This document shows, in pieces, positions 9,238 through 17,806 of a DNA stretch of 64,000 bases. The stretch lies in contig NZ_MOBR01000007.1 of the NCBI RefSeq assembly GCF_003732705.1, positions 1 through 64,000 of the forward strand. The letters run 5' to 3'. Made by a program: the position numbers and the translations under genes. Within the stretch, counting starts at the first letter, position 1; each line of letters opens with the position of its first letter. The notes below the pieces were generated by a model. That model saw nothing but the letters and a program-made list of their open reading frames with translations, made no database searches and was not told the DNA's origin. This stretch comes from Pseudomonas frederiksbergensis. Lineage in GTDB: Bacteria; Pseudomonadota; Gammaproteobacteria; Pseudomonadales; Pseudomonadaceae.

Positions 9238-9505
9238 TACGCGTGGAGACGCAAATCTAGAAAGGCCGAAGACGAAGGCGTCGACGGGGTTAGCACTCAA
9301 ATTCTTCCTTGTCCGGGAGAAGCACCTTAGGTGATAACTTTGATGTGCCGATCCCCGATAAGTCAGATCCACTCCCTGCGACTTTGCTTTGGAGGCGGGT
9401 GGTCTATATTTATTCATTTGATACTGGCCTGAGATTGCCACACGTTGTATCAGATGAACATCGTGCCGCTCCACGGCTCTCCGCACATTGCCGGGAGCGT
9501 TGGTT

Positions 9506-9655
9506 ATGTATGAAGATCGGAAAGCGCAGGCGCTTGAGACGTGGCAATCATTGATGGACAAGTCTGAAATTCGAAAGACTGTTCAAGTGCAACACGTAGA
9601 GTTACTGAGGCTTGCCGAAGAATACCTAAAACAAGGTTTCATAAGTCGCGAATGA
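9506..9655 (+). CDS. Small helical protein
   Basis: A 49-residue protein, MYEDRKAQALETWQSLMDKS to the end LKQGFISRE, with GGGAG about 9 bases before its ATG. It is strongly helical and amphipathic, with no cysteines and no membrane segment. It is unrecognised but has the look of a real stress-type small protein. Confidence 0.45.
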   Translation: MYEDRKAQALETWQSLMDKSEIRKTVQVQHVELLRLAEEYLKQGFISRE

Positions 9656-9769
9656 CGGGAAAGCTTGGTAATCGAGAGGACTAAACGGTATCCCCAAGTT
9701 GTGGAGGGCGTTGGTGAGGGGACATAGGGATTTGAGAAAAGCTGCGAGCCATCGACGCGGGTGATGGGT

Positions 9770-10012
9770 TTACTTCTGCTGGACTTTAAAATTCTTTTTG
9801 AACCCGCGTAGGTTCATAAGGAAAAGGCAAATCTGCAGGACGATTAGCGCATACGCCCCCGCGTAAACTCCCCAAGTCACCCACAACATGTTGCTCAAAC
9901 TGAAGCATACAAACCCGGTCATTCGCCGTCCTGGTCGCTGCGATCCGATTAGCCATGCAGCGAGAACGGTCACAACCATCGCTGGCCATTGAACCCAATC
10001 CAGATAAGCCAA
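9770..10012 (-). CDS. Small inner-membrane protein, paralogue of 7440-7691
   Basis: An 80-residue protein with a TTG start at 10012 behind GGGAG. It shares the patterns VQWPAMVVTV, GSQRPGRRM, SNMLWVTWGV and AYALIVLQ with the gene at 7440, and ends GFKKN plus a short tail. Two or three membrane helices are predicted. The function is unknown. Confidence 0.65.
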   Translation of the reverse strand: MAYLDWVQWPAMVVTVLAAWLIGSQRPGRRMTGFVCFSLSNMLWVTWGVYAGAYALIVLQICLFLMNLRGFKKNFKVQQK

Positions 10013-10065
10013 ACTCTACTCCCAATACCTTTCTATAGTGCTCAATCGCTATGTGCCGCGTTTAT

Positions 10066-10248
10066 TCAACCCGGGTTCTGATGGTTGGGTATGGCTTTCG
10101 ATTTTCCCAGAATGTAACAGGGATGAAGCTGACCATTAGGATGTGTTGTGACAACCACGGATATCAATGACCAGCCCTCCTGAAGCTTCAGGTTCACCTC
10201 GTTGGTCGACAGCGCTTCCATGACTTGGGTTGTCTCCGACACATGCAT
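10066..10248 (-). CDS. Small DUF1737-like protein
   Basis: A 60-residue protein. The core VNLKLQEGWSLISVVVTT, then CYILGK, resembles the DUF1737 type of small domain (VNxxLxxGWELxG...YxLxR) of unknown role. ATG 10248 follows GGGAA. It lies 53 bases upstream, on the same strand, of the membrane protein at 9770-10012, so the two may form an operon. Confidence 0.55.
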   Translation of the reverse strand: MHVSETTQVMEALSTNEVNLKLQEGWSLISVVVTTHPNGQLHPCYILGKSKAIPNHQNPG

Positions 10249-10395
10249 TTTCGTAATTCCCGAATTCTAGTGTTCAACCGTTAGGCGCAGAGAAACGATA
10301 GAGGTTCCTTTATTAATACCTCTCCGCTCTGGAGCGTTAGCCGTGGTGCCGGGTCTAAATTCATGATTTACATCATTGCTTGAAGGAATGAACCG

Positions 10396-10827
10396 GTGAA
10401 CAAAATCATCAGCGCACAAGACCTGCAGATCGACCTTCGAGATGCGCACGAAGCTGCCCTATTCAAATGGCTAATTGCCAGTTTTCTGATGGGTAAAAGA
10501 ATCCAGAGTGCAATTGCGGCAAAGGCATACCATGTAATCGTCGATCAGCATCAGCGAGATACGCCGCAAAAACTCGCGCACTGCACCCACCGTCAATTGG
10601 TCGTGATGCTTGGTCAGGCTCATTACGTGCGTTACGACGAGACCACCGCGTCGCGATTGCTGGCATTGGCCGGCAAGCTCAACAATGATTACGGCGGCAA
10701 GGTGGGCAACATCGTGGAAGCGAGCTCTGATCGTCAAGAGTTTGAAAAACGCCTGTCAGAATTCGAAGGGATAGGGCCGAAGACCATCGAGATTTTCATG
10801 AGGGAAGCAGCCGCTTTGCTGTTCTGA
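10396..10827 (+). CDS. Helix-hairpin-helix DNA-binding protein
   Basis: A 143-residue protein with a GTG start at 10396, set by AAGGA 8 bases upstream. The C-terminus has FEGIGPKTIEIFMREA, a helix-hairpin-helix of the kind in endonuclease III-like glycosylases. The N-terminal helices (HEAALFKWLIASFLMGKRI) resemble the glycosylase fold, but no iron-sulfur cysteines or clear catalytic Lys/Asp pair follow. It is probably a DNA-binding or repair-related protein of a small family; glycosylase activity is doubtful. Confidence 0.7.
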   Translation: MNKIISAQDLQIDLRDAHEAALFKWLIASFLMGKRIQSAIAAKAYHVIVDQHQRDTPQKLAHCTHRQLVVMLGQAHYVRYDETTASRLLALAGKLNNDYGGKVGNIVEASSDRQEFEKRLSEFEGIGPKTIEIFMREAAALLF

Positions 10828-10906
10828 GCACCCAGAAACTGCTCCTCTGAGAATTGGAGTCCTTATCCGCCATTGCCATCTCAGCTACGTGCGGGAAGGG
10901 GAAACC

Positions 10907-11716
10907 ATGACAACGCACAAACTGACCATTAAAGACTTGCAGGTGAACGTTTCAATCTGCGGTCAAGGCTCGCCGCTGCTCTTGCTCAATGGCCTGGGTG
11001 GTTTGATCCGTACCTTCGATCTCCTGCGAAATGAACTGATGGACTACACGACCATTACATTGGACGTGCCTGGAGTTGGCAATTCGCAAATGCCCCGCTG
11101 GCCAATGCGTCTGCCGAGCCATGCAAACCTGATCGCCGAGATGCTCAAGCAGTTGGGAATCGACAAGGTCGATGTGTTTGGCGTGAGTTGGGGTGGTGCA
11201 TTAGCGCAAGAATTCGCCCTGCGTTACCCGAGCATGGTGCGCCGACTGATCCTAGCGGCGACTTCGGCCGGCCCGGCGGTGCTGGTGAATCCCGCCGACA
11301 TCCGGGATTTTTTTGGCAGGAGCAAAAGCGCCAAGCTGAGCAAGCAGAAGAGCTCGCCCAATTCGATACAGACGCTGCTGCGCTTCGGTGTGTTAAACGG
11401 CATGCTCTCGGTCAATCCGCGAACCTATTATCACCAGCTCGCCGCCTTGGTCGGCTGGACAAGCTTGCTACGGCTGTTCCGTCTGCGCCAGCGCACGCTG
11501 ATCCTCACCGGCGAACGCGACACCCTGGTGCGGCTGTACAACGCGCATCTTCTGCAACGCAGCATTCGCTGTGCCGAACTGCACGTCCTAAAAGGCGAGG
11601 GGCATTTTTTCGTGGTGACGAGCGCCCGGCGCACCGCACAAGCGATACGAGAATTCCTCTGCCAGCAGCACAGCGATGAAGAGCTCGCGCCGATGATCGC
11701 CCACGGCAAGTTCTAG
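10907..11716 (+). CDS. Alpha/beta hydrolase, PHA depolymerase (PhaZ)-like
   Basis: A 269-residue alpha/beta hydrolase. ATG 10907 follows AAGGGG. The nucleophile elbow is GVSWGGALAQEFA (Ser), the acid is in TGERDTLV (Asp), and the base is in GEGHFFV (His). TLDVPGVGNSQMP and GWTS match intracellular medium-chain PHA depolymerase PhaZ of Pseudomonas. It is slightly shorter than PhaZ (about 283) and is not in a pha operon, so it is a paralogue whose substrate may be another ester. No signal peptide is seen, so it is cytosolic. Confidence 0.8.
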   Translation: MTTHKLTIKDLQVNVSICGQGSPLLLLNGLGGLIRTFDLLRNELMDYTTITLDVPGVGNSQMPRWPMRLPSHANLIAEMLKQLGIDKVDVFGVSWGGALAQEFALRYPSMVRRLILAATSAGPAVLVNPADIRDFFGRSKSAKLSKQKSSPNSIQTLLRFGVLNGMLSVNPRTYYHQLAALVGWTSLLRLFRLRQRTLILTGERDTLVRLYNAHLLQRSIRCAELHVLKGEGHFFVVTSARRTAQAIREFLCQQHSDEELAPMIAHGKF

Positions 11717-12152
11717 CCACCATCCGAGCGGAATTGATCGCTAACGCCTGCTGAAGAGGCTGCTCAGGGTCCTGCAAGCCCATTGCCAAACCGTTGAAAA
11801 ACTTAGGCGAGGCAGGTAACGCAAAGCTAAAACGGCTAGGCGAAGTTTATGACATGTCATTGAGCATTTTGAGGCTGTCTTTAATCATATTGCCAGCGCA
11901 AATAGATTTTCAACGCCTGTTAGTTTCGCGCGCCCACGTAAGGAAACTCCAAAGGGAAAAGGGGACAGCTTTATTACCTCCCCTAACGATTCCTTTTGGC
12001 CGAAAGCGGACTACCAGTAGGGTTTAAATTGGCCGCCGATAGGATTGCTGGAGCCCAGCTTGAATCTCATGTACTGATGGCTGGTCTCAATGTGGATCCG
12101 GACTTTGCATTTGACCGACGCATACGACAATGTTGAACTGTATAGATAAAGG
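11717..12152. other. Intergenic, no supported gene
   Basis: It contains a stretch near 11953-11985 (AAAAGGGGACAGCTTTATT and complement-like bases after it), a type of sequence scattered through Pseudomonas genomes near mobile remnants. A 77-codon open frame here has no coding character. Nothing else was seen. Confidence 0.4.
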
Positions 12153-12250
12153 TCAAGTCTCCTGGGGGGATATCAGGCTGGAGGAAGGCGCGATTGCCAG
12201 TACAAGTTCGTCCAGCGTCCATGGTTTTTGCAGATGACTCGTTTAAAACG
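12153..12250 (-). pseudogene. C-terminal remnant of a receiver domain
   Basis: Just downstream of the receiver gene at 12283-12693, the same strand encodes SHLQKPWTLDELVLAIA and a short tail ending in TGA at 12153. This matches the last helix region of the receivers (YLHKPWALDDLVIAVA). It is preceded by a stop, so it is only a leftover of another copy, probably from a tandem duplication. Confidence 0.75.
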
Positions 12251-12282
12251 AAGTTATCGGTGACTCACCGAGTCCACAAATG

Positions 12283-12693
12283 TCACGACGTTTTTTCGAG
12301 GGGGCGGCCAGGCTGAAGTAAGTTTGCTACAGCCATTACAAGATCATTCAGAGACCAGGGCTTCTCCAGGTACGTCGTTGAGGAGAGCACAATTGAGGCG
12401 TCCCGCGTACCTGAGGTGAGAATCGCCGCGGTTAAGGGCCATTTAGTTTTTACCAGCTCGATGAATTCCGTACCTTGGAGTCGACCTAGCACCCCTTGGT
12501 CCACGATTACCAGCGGGCAACCGCCGTGCGTCTGTTGCAGAAAAATCAAAGCAGCATCAGCTGATTCAAAGACCAGAGACTGAAGGTCGATCTCCGCCAG
12601 AGTTTCCACTATCAACTTACGTAAGGTTGGGTTGCCTTCAACAACGACAGCCCAGCCCGTTAGCGGTGAGAGCTTTCCCCATTTAGCGTCCAA
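12283..12693 (-). CDS. Receiver-domain protein with degenerate acidic pocket
   Basis: A 136-residue stand-alone receiver, a paralogue of 5607-6017. The phosphoacceptor (VIVDQGV) and the lysine (YLEKPW) remain, but the acidic pair D20-D21 of its paralogue is replaced by G20-N21 (VVVEGNP). Loss of these Mg-binding residues usually prevents normal phosphorylation, so it may be a pseudo-receiver locked in one state, or a gene losing function. It lies 233 bases downstream of the histidine kinase on the same strand. Confidence 0.8.
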   Translation of the reverse strand: MDAKWGKLSPLTGWAVVVEGNPTLRKLIVETLAEIDLQSLVFESADAALIFLQQTHGGCPLVIVDQGVLGRLQGTEFIELVKTKWPLTAAILTSGTRDASIVLSSTTYLEKPWSLNDLVMAVANLLQPGRPLEKTS

Positions 12694-12926
12694 GGATCGG
12701 TTCCTTTATAGGCTCCATCACCGGAGGCCACAGAGCTACCAGTGTAGGCGTTTAATTCGAGGAATATGCGCTCAAGCTCAATGAAAAAGTTGTTTTATGA
12801 GATCGATACTTAAGTGGAATGGTTGTTAAAAAGAGCGAATCCGCTATATGGGGTGGCAATGGGCCTGAATGCGTTGGTTTAATGGGCTTCGACCGCAATC
12901 GACCCGAAGCTGCCTCTCGAATGTGC

Positions 12927-14069
12927 CTACGGATGTAGGGGCGACTCAGAAATTGGAAGCTTGACTAGAAAAGTGGTGCCTCCACTCGAGTCAGAGCTGA
13001 CATCGATTGAACCGTTATGTGATGCCACGATCTCTGACGCGATGAACAGCCCCAAGCCAAGACCCTCTGTCGGCCCGTGATCAATTGCAGATCGCAGAGA
13101 GAAACGACCCATAGGGTTAAATATAAACGGGAGAACGTCCTCTGGTATGGGCTCACCCCTGTTATGGACGGTGAAAATAGCGCAGTCTTCTGAGATCTCT
13201 AACTTCACCTTGATAGAGAATTGATTATCTCCATGCTGTACAGCATTGCTGATTATGTTCGAGAAGACTTGTTCCATTCTGGCACCGTCGAATTGCCCTT
13301 GAACTGGAGCCTTCGCGTCGAACAAGATTATGGCCTCTGGATGAAACGCTCGGATTTCTTCGACAACACGTTCGCAAACGTGCAAGAGATCTATATCCGC
13401 CTTTTTGACAGGAATGCCTGGGCCCATTTGGCAGCGTGTTAAATCAAGTAGGTCTGCAACAATTTGGCTCGCTCGCAGCACGCTCGTATATATCTGATTG
13501 GCAACCTTGGTGGCCCGGGCTCCGGCTCCTTCTGAGCGCCTCAACACGTCGGCACCCAGCAAGATCGCTCCTAGCGGGGTGCGCAGGTCGTGGCCGAGAA
13601 TGCCTAAAAATACGTTGCGTGACGCCTCCACTGCGCGCGAGTAGCTGGCGATGGATTCGGCGAGAGCCTGATCGATGGCCTCGTGGAATCGGGTCATGTC
13701 GTCGACATTAATTGGCGTACCATCCTTCACTTGCCTCATCCACTGACTGACCACACTCGTTCTCAATGCTCGGTATTCCGACACCATTTGATCAATCGTG
13801 AAACCTGCCATCAGCCGCGTCATTGCATGAGTTTCAGCTGCGGTTTCTTCATCATCTGAAGGGACTCGGCCTTGAGATTTGACAGCTTGCTCTCGCTTCG
13901 TCTGCTTTGTTCGCAGGTCGCTTGCTATTGCCCGCAACATCTCTTCGGCATGATCTCGCAGCGCTTCACTATCGAGGTCCGCGCCCGGCGTCTCAATGGT
14001 TCTGGCGAAATCTTCCCAGGCCTGCAGAATCGGCTCAAGGTTCTCGAGAATGAAATTGGACAGGCGCAT
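12927..14069 (-). CDS. Soluble sensor histidine kinase (RsbRD_N-HisKA-HATPase)
   Basis: A 380-residue kinase with no membrane helix. The N-terminus (LSNFILENLEPILQAWEDFA) is an RsbRD_N-type globin-like sensory domain of about 150 residues. The phosphorylated His is in LGHDLRTPLGAILLGAD. The ATPase domain has the N box NIISNAVQHG and GLGLGLFIASEIV. The last residues give TTFLVKLP. It is cytosolic, with no receiver domain. Downstream on the same strand are a pseudo-receiver and a receiver remnant. It may serve the dispersed single-domain receivers of the island; that pairing is inference. Confidence 0.85.
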   Translation of the reverse strand: MRLSNFILENLEPILQAWEDFARTIETPGADLDSEALRDHAEEMLRAIASDLRTKQTKREQAVKSQGRVPSDDEETAAETHAMTRLMAGFTIDQMVSEYRALRTSVVSQWMRQVKDGTPINVDDMTRFHEAIDQALAESIASYSRAVEASRNVFLGILGHDLRTPLGAILLGADVLRRSEGAGARATKVANQIYTSVLRASQIVADLLDLTRCQMGPGIPVKKADIDLLHVCERVVEEIRAFHPEAIILFDAKAPVQGQFDGARMEQVFSNIISNAVQHGDNQFSIKVKLEISEDCAIFTVHNRGEPIPEDVLPFIFNPMGRFSLRSAIDHGPTEGLGLGLFIASEIVASHNGSIDVSSDSSGGTTFLVKLPISESPLHP

Positions 14070-14174
14070 GTCGATGATCCTAATGGGAAGCGGTGCAAAG
14101 GTCGGGAGGAAAACGAAGCTGCGCCGGTACGGTGTGAGCGAATGCTCAGCAGTGTAGGAGGTTGTTTATAGCTT

Positions 14175-14558
14175 TTAAAGCTCGGTCCGTATTAGGCCCG
14201 CTTTGTCGATACGCATGATCAAGGCGTCGCCAGTTTTGACACTGACCCTGATCTCCTGCGTCCATTGCCTTGAGCTCCCCTCCGAGGTTCGCGCCGAGAG
14301 GGTGTGTGATCCGAATGTGAGCCCAAAATGAGCTACTTCTGCGCCGAAAAAGTCAGCGGCCGGTTTTTCGTCTATTGAAATACGGATCGCGCAATCATTT
14401 CCTAATGAGGTCGCGGCCAAGATGACGAGATGGGTATCAGATGTTTTTGTAAAACCCAAAAACCGCTCTTGGGGAACAGTAGTGATCTCTTCCGGAACGG
14501 GTGACTTTTTGCAACCTGCTATTAGCGCAAGTGTTAAAAGGGAGGTGACGTACTTCAT
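14175..14558 (-). CDS. Small lipoprotein
   Basis: A 127-residue protein with a short signal and the lipobox LIAGC (Cys16), followed by KKSPVPEE, so it is an envelope lipoprotein. The mature part is about 110 residues, mostly beta-like (FGLTFGSHTLSART; QEIRVSVKTGDALIMRID). Family not recognised. It is transcribed toward the kinase, 105 bases upstream of its start. Confidence 0.7.
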   Translation of the reverse strand: MKYVTSLLTLALIAGCKKSPVPEEITTVPQERFLGFTKTSDTHLVILAATSLGNDCAIRISIDEKPAADFFGAEVAHFGLTFGSHTLSARTSEGSSRQWTQEIRVSVKTGDALIMRIDKAGLIRTEL

Positions 14559-14594
14559 CCGATTCTCTACGCAGTTTCTGCTATCCAGCTGACG

Positions 14595-14894
14595 TTACAG
14601 CCCTAATGTCAGCGACCTCAACCTTTGCTCCACGATGCTGTCAAAATGGTCTGCTAACAGTTCACAGCGCTCTATGGGCAGGCCGTCACAGCATGTTATT
14701 CCGAGTATAAGTCCCTGGGCTTTAGCGCCACTTTTAACCACGAGAATCATCGAACCTGCGAGTTCGATCTCGCGGTGAATCCTCTCTGCCTGCCGCTTTA
14801 TAGGCTCGGGCAAATCGTTTGAGCTTCTCTCATGGTTTTCTCCACCAGCTCTTACGATCGAACAACAAGACGCACCAGTACGCTCTGAAACCAT
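14595..14894 (-). CDS. Hypothetical protein
   Basis: A 99-residue frame. The first half looks poorly conserved, while the second half (MILVVKSGAKAQGLILGITC, LPIERCELLADHFDSIVEQR) has good coding character, so the true start could be an inner codon. Not recognised. It is 36 bases upstream of the lipoprotein gene, same strand, probably the same transcript. Confidence 0.5.
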   Translation of the reverse strand: MVSERTGASCCSIVRAGGENHERSSNDLPEPIKRQAERIHREIELAGSMILVVKSGAKAQGLILGITCCDGLPIERCELLADHFDSIVEQRLRSLTLGL

Positions 14895-15016
14895 GGACCA
14901 AAGGTTACTTCAAGAGTGTCGCTAGTTCATATCATAAGACCTTCACTCGTCGACCAGCCATAGTACTGCTGCTTCCGACAAGATCTAAGCTGCTGTCGCT
15001 CTACACAGGCCGCTTG

Positions 15017-15186
15017 TGGCCCAGAGTGTGTAAAAACGCATGTGCCGTTTTGTAGTCTGCGTTGCTACGTAAAATCTGCTGGTGCTTGTGTAATCAGCAG
15101 ACCAGAAATTTGCGTAGGAACGCGATTTTGGCTCCAGCCTCGACCGCCAAAAGTGTTCTAAAACGTTTTTACACAGCCTTGGCCGA
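15017..15186. mobile_element. MITE-like element of about 170 bp
   Basis: The left end GGCCCAGAGTGTGTAAAAACG and the right end CGTTTTTACACAGCCTTGGCC are imperfect inverted repeats; each is about 20 bases. The inside has no gene. A third copy of the end lies at 30-52. It fills most of the gap 14895-15447, in which I see no other gene. Confidence 0.6.
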
Positions 15187-15447
15187 TAGCTGCCGGTCGC
15201 GGGGGCCCGCGACGAGCCAACACTGACGTTCACAAGGCATCGCCGCTAAGGCGACGGGTCAGAAGCGCTCTATTCGGACCAAGCAATGCCAGTGTGATGG
15301 AGTGCTGGAATGGTGTGTCTATGTGAGCGCTACCCCCACGACGGCGATGAGAAGACACAAAACGCTTATTGTGAAAAGCAGGATAAGCACTACCTTTTTG
15401 ATCATGTTGTACGCCGCCCCAAACGCTGAGTATAGACGGTCGCCCGT

Positions 15448-15852
15448 TTACGACTGCCTCGGTCGATAGCGGGTTGCGGTCGCGATGGTGCTTTCCAATT
15501 GAGCCAGTGTGTAAGGCTTCTTTAGAAAAATCGTTGAAAGCGGGATCAACTGCTCGTCCAGAGAATAGCCGGAGACGAGTATCGAAGGAATGGAAGGCCA
15601 TCGTTCGTTCGCCATGCGTATAAAATCGGTGCCTCGCATGCCTCCAGGCAAACCTTGATCCGCGATGATGAAGGAGCAATCGCCTTCAATATGTACTAGG
15701 TAGCTCAGCGCCTGAACGGCGTTGTCGAAACCCGCAGAGGCATATCCAAGCTCCGCCAACAATTCCTCCAAAAGCATCCTGACAACCGGTTCGTCCTCGA
15801 TAACGATTACGCGCCCATATATAGGCCGCCCGTCTTTCCAATCTACGCTCAC
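15448..15852 (-). CDS. Single-domain response regulator
   Basis: A 134-residue receiver with a GTG start at 15852, behind AAGGAA at 8 bases; a longer upstream frame lacks support. The acidic pocket is VIEDEP, the phosphoacceptor is in IIADQGLPGG, Ser is in LVSGYS and Lys in LKKPYTL. No output domain is present. It is the intact copy of the broken gene at 703-1102, and like that copy follows the small gene (here 16147-16356) on the same strand. Confidence 0.85.
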   Translation of the reverse strand: MSVDWKDGRPIYGRVIVIEDEPVVRMLLEELLAELGYASAGFDNAVQALSYLVHIEGDCSFIIADQGLPGGMRGTDFIRMANERWPSIPSILVSGYSLDEQLIPLSTIFLKKPYTLAQLESTIATATRYRPRQS

Positions 15853-16146
15853 GCTGGTGTTCCTTATGCGGATTACCGCTGACTCTATAGGTAGAGTGTA
15901 AGAGTTTTTAAGCGTATGGCGGTTAAAAGGGTGATCTAGGAAGATCACCGGGAAAAATGGATTTGACCAGCGGTGACGGGCCGCTTTTAGCCAATTTTTG
16001 CCCGTTATCATTAGCTGAAGGCATGCTGAGCATGCCGTCAACGGTTGAGTTGCAGCAGTAATTTTAGGCAGTCAACCAACGGGATTGTATGGATACTTTT
16101 ACCAGCGGAGGAATTGAGCAGCGCGCCTTGTGACTCGCAGACGAAG

Positions 16147-16356
16147 TCACTCCGGCGCCATCACTACCGCGAGAGTCATATTGATAAACTCTTCGTTCTT
16201 ACTGATTGCTTCTAAGGCACCGCGAACGTTATCGGCGACTTCTGCGGATCCGCGCTGCTCGACCCAGAGTGTTAGCTCCATGATGGCAGCCTCAAGGGCG
16301 AGTTGGTTTTGATTAATCTTGAAAAGCGGGGAAGGGAGCAGGTCTGAATTAGGCAT
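16147..16356 (-). CDS. Small conserved protein paired with response regulator
   Basis: A 69-residue paralogue of the protein at 1299-1508. ATG 16356 follows GGAGG. They differ at few places (for example GRNEEF against SKNEEF). Both sit about 200-300 bases upstream of the same receiver type. The function is unknown. Confidence 0.75.
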   Translation of the reverse strand: MPNSDLLPSPLFKINQNQLALEAAIMELTLWVEQRGSAEVADNVRGALEAISKNEEFINMTLAVVMAPE

Positions 16357-16526
16357 TGGTTTTCCTCCGTGAGAGGACAGCGTAGCAGCAGGAAAATTTG
16401 AGGTGACCAATTGTCTATACGTTACGATCAGAGCCCATTCAAATGCGCGTTACCCGAGTTTACATCGGCGCTGTGAAAGCCCGTTCAAGATCAAATAGGG
16501 ATGACACTTGTGCTACTAATCGCCAA

Positions 16527-17717
16527 TTACTCAGGCCACCAACCTTTCTCAACTTGTCCGTAGTGTGAACCACTGAACCAGTTTTCTAGCTGTACGTCCA
16601 AGGTGGTGATTAATGCCAGACTCTCCTGCAGAGGATCCAGGAGATCAGCCTGCTTGCGAGCCCAATCGATCCAGGGTTGTACCATCTCTGGATCTGCTAA
16701 CGGGGCAATTTTCAGCCGATCTTCCACCGCTTTTATGAAGGCTCTTAAGCGCTCGGCGCGCTCCCATTGCTCTGTATGTTTAACGAGGCTTCGTCTGAGG
16801 TGACGTTGAGTTTCTGATGTGCGGGCACGTTCAAGACGTCGTCTTTCATCTTCAGCCCATTCACGATCTCTTGCCTCCTCTTTCTCTCGGAGGACCTTGA
16901 TAGAAACTGATGCGGAACTCAAGCCCGCCAGGATGCTAGAAAGTTTTTTCTCGAGCGGTGCGGTCTTGGTGTCCTTCCAGTTTTTCCGTTCTCCGTAATC
17001 CATCCGCGCTTCGATCTGAAACGTCAGTTCACCCGTTGAGGTCCATTCAAACTGTGGGCTTCGCAGGGACATGAAATTAGGCTCCCAAGGAGCACCGGGG
17101 CGGCGTTTTGGGGGAGGCGGTGGTGGTAGCGCGCGTTTGTCTAATCGCTCTATGAGTCGCACGGCCATGGTCTCGCCGTTAACGGTGGTAATGGTTTTTC
17201 CTTCAGCGTTGATCTTCCATGAATAACCTTCAGCCTCACCCTCTTTGATCAGTGCATCAAAAAGGATCGCGCAGCGTTCTATCAATGTCGAGGAGATCAT
17301 CACATTCAAGACACGCTTGCCTGCGTAATCGAGGTAGCCGTCCTTGAACTTCGACGTTTTTGCGCTCTTTAGCCATTGACTCACTAGCGCGTGAGGCTCG
17401 GTTAATTGAGAGGGAGCGTCAATCGTTCGCTGGGCTACAGGTGAGTTCAAATCAGTGCCAGTCTTGGCAGGCAGAGTGTCACGGTCGAGCATCTGGAATC
17501 GGACCTTGCCTTCGACCTGAGGAGGCTTGGGTTGGCGTTGTCGCTGCTTTTCTGATTTGGCCCAGTGGCCACGGCCAGGGAGAGGGATGCCGGCTTTGCG
17601 ACAAGCTTTGGCGACGGCGACGTCGGAAACACCAATTTCGTGGGCTAACTTGACCATGGGCATTTGCCATACTTTTTCGAACAGTTCCGCAACGGTGAAG
17701 CTCACGAATGTGTACAT
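16527..17717 (-). CDS. Island-borne protein with N-terminal helix-turn-helix
   Basis: A 396-residue protein started at ATG 17717, behind AAGGTGA (a GTG 12 bases upstream is possible). Residues near 10-50 (VAELFEKVWQMPMVKLAHEI, GVSDVAVAKACRKAGIPLPG) form a helix-turn-helix. The centre has a proline run (PPPPPPKRR), followed by a predicted coiled coil (EKEEARDREWAEDERRRLER). The family name is not known to me; such proteins are common next to integrases in mobile islands. It lies next to the integrase, same strand. Confidence 0.6.
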   Translation of the reverse strand: MYTFVSFTVAELFEKVWQMPMVKLAHEIGVSDVAVAKACRKAGIPLPGRGHWAKSEKQRQRQPKPPQVEGKVRFQMLDRDTLPAKTGTDLNSPVAQRTIDAPSQLTEPHALVSQWLKSAKTSKFKDGYLDYAGKRVLNVMISSTLIERCAILFDALIKEGEAEGYSWKINAEGKTITTVNGETMAVRLIERLDKRALPPPPPPKRRPGAPWEPNFMSLRSPQFEWTSTGELTFQIEARMDYGERKNWKDTKTAPLEKKLSSILAGLSSASVSIKVLREKEEARDREWAEDERRRLERARTSETQRHLRRSLVKHTEQWERAERLRAFIKAVEDRLKIAPLADPEMVQPWIDWARKQADLLDPLQESLALITTLDVQLENWFSGSHYGQVEKGWWPE

Positions 17718-17806
17718 GCAGTCGGTCACCTTTGCTCATCGCGAATGTAAGGTCACAATATTGGTTGTCGTGGATCTTAAATTCCGGGAGCGCTAGGTGC
17801 AACCGC

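Noticed and set aside
11794..12027. 77-codon plus-strand frame after the PhaZ-like gene
   Set aside because: It has no ribosome site, family pattern or coding character, and spans mobile-remnant sequence.
14985..15233. 82-codon minus-strand frame
   Set aside because: It lies within the MITE-like element and is explained by it.
15230..15679. 149-codon minus-strand frame below the receiver gene
   Set aside because: It overlaps the well-supported receiver in another frame and has no known pattern.
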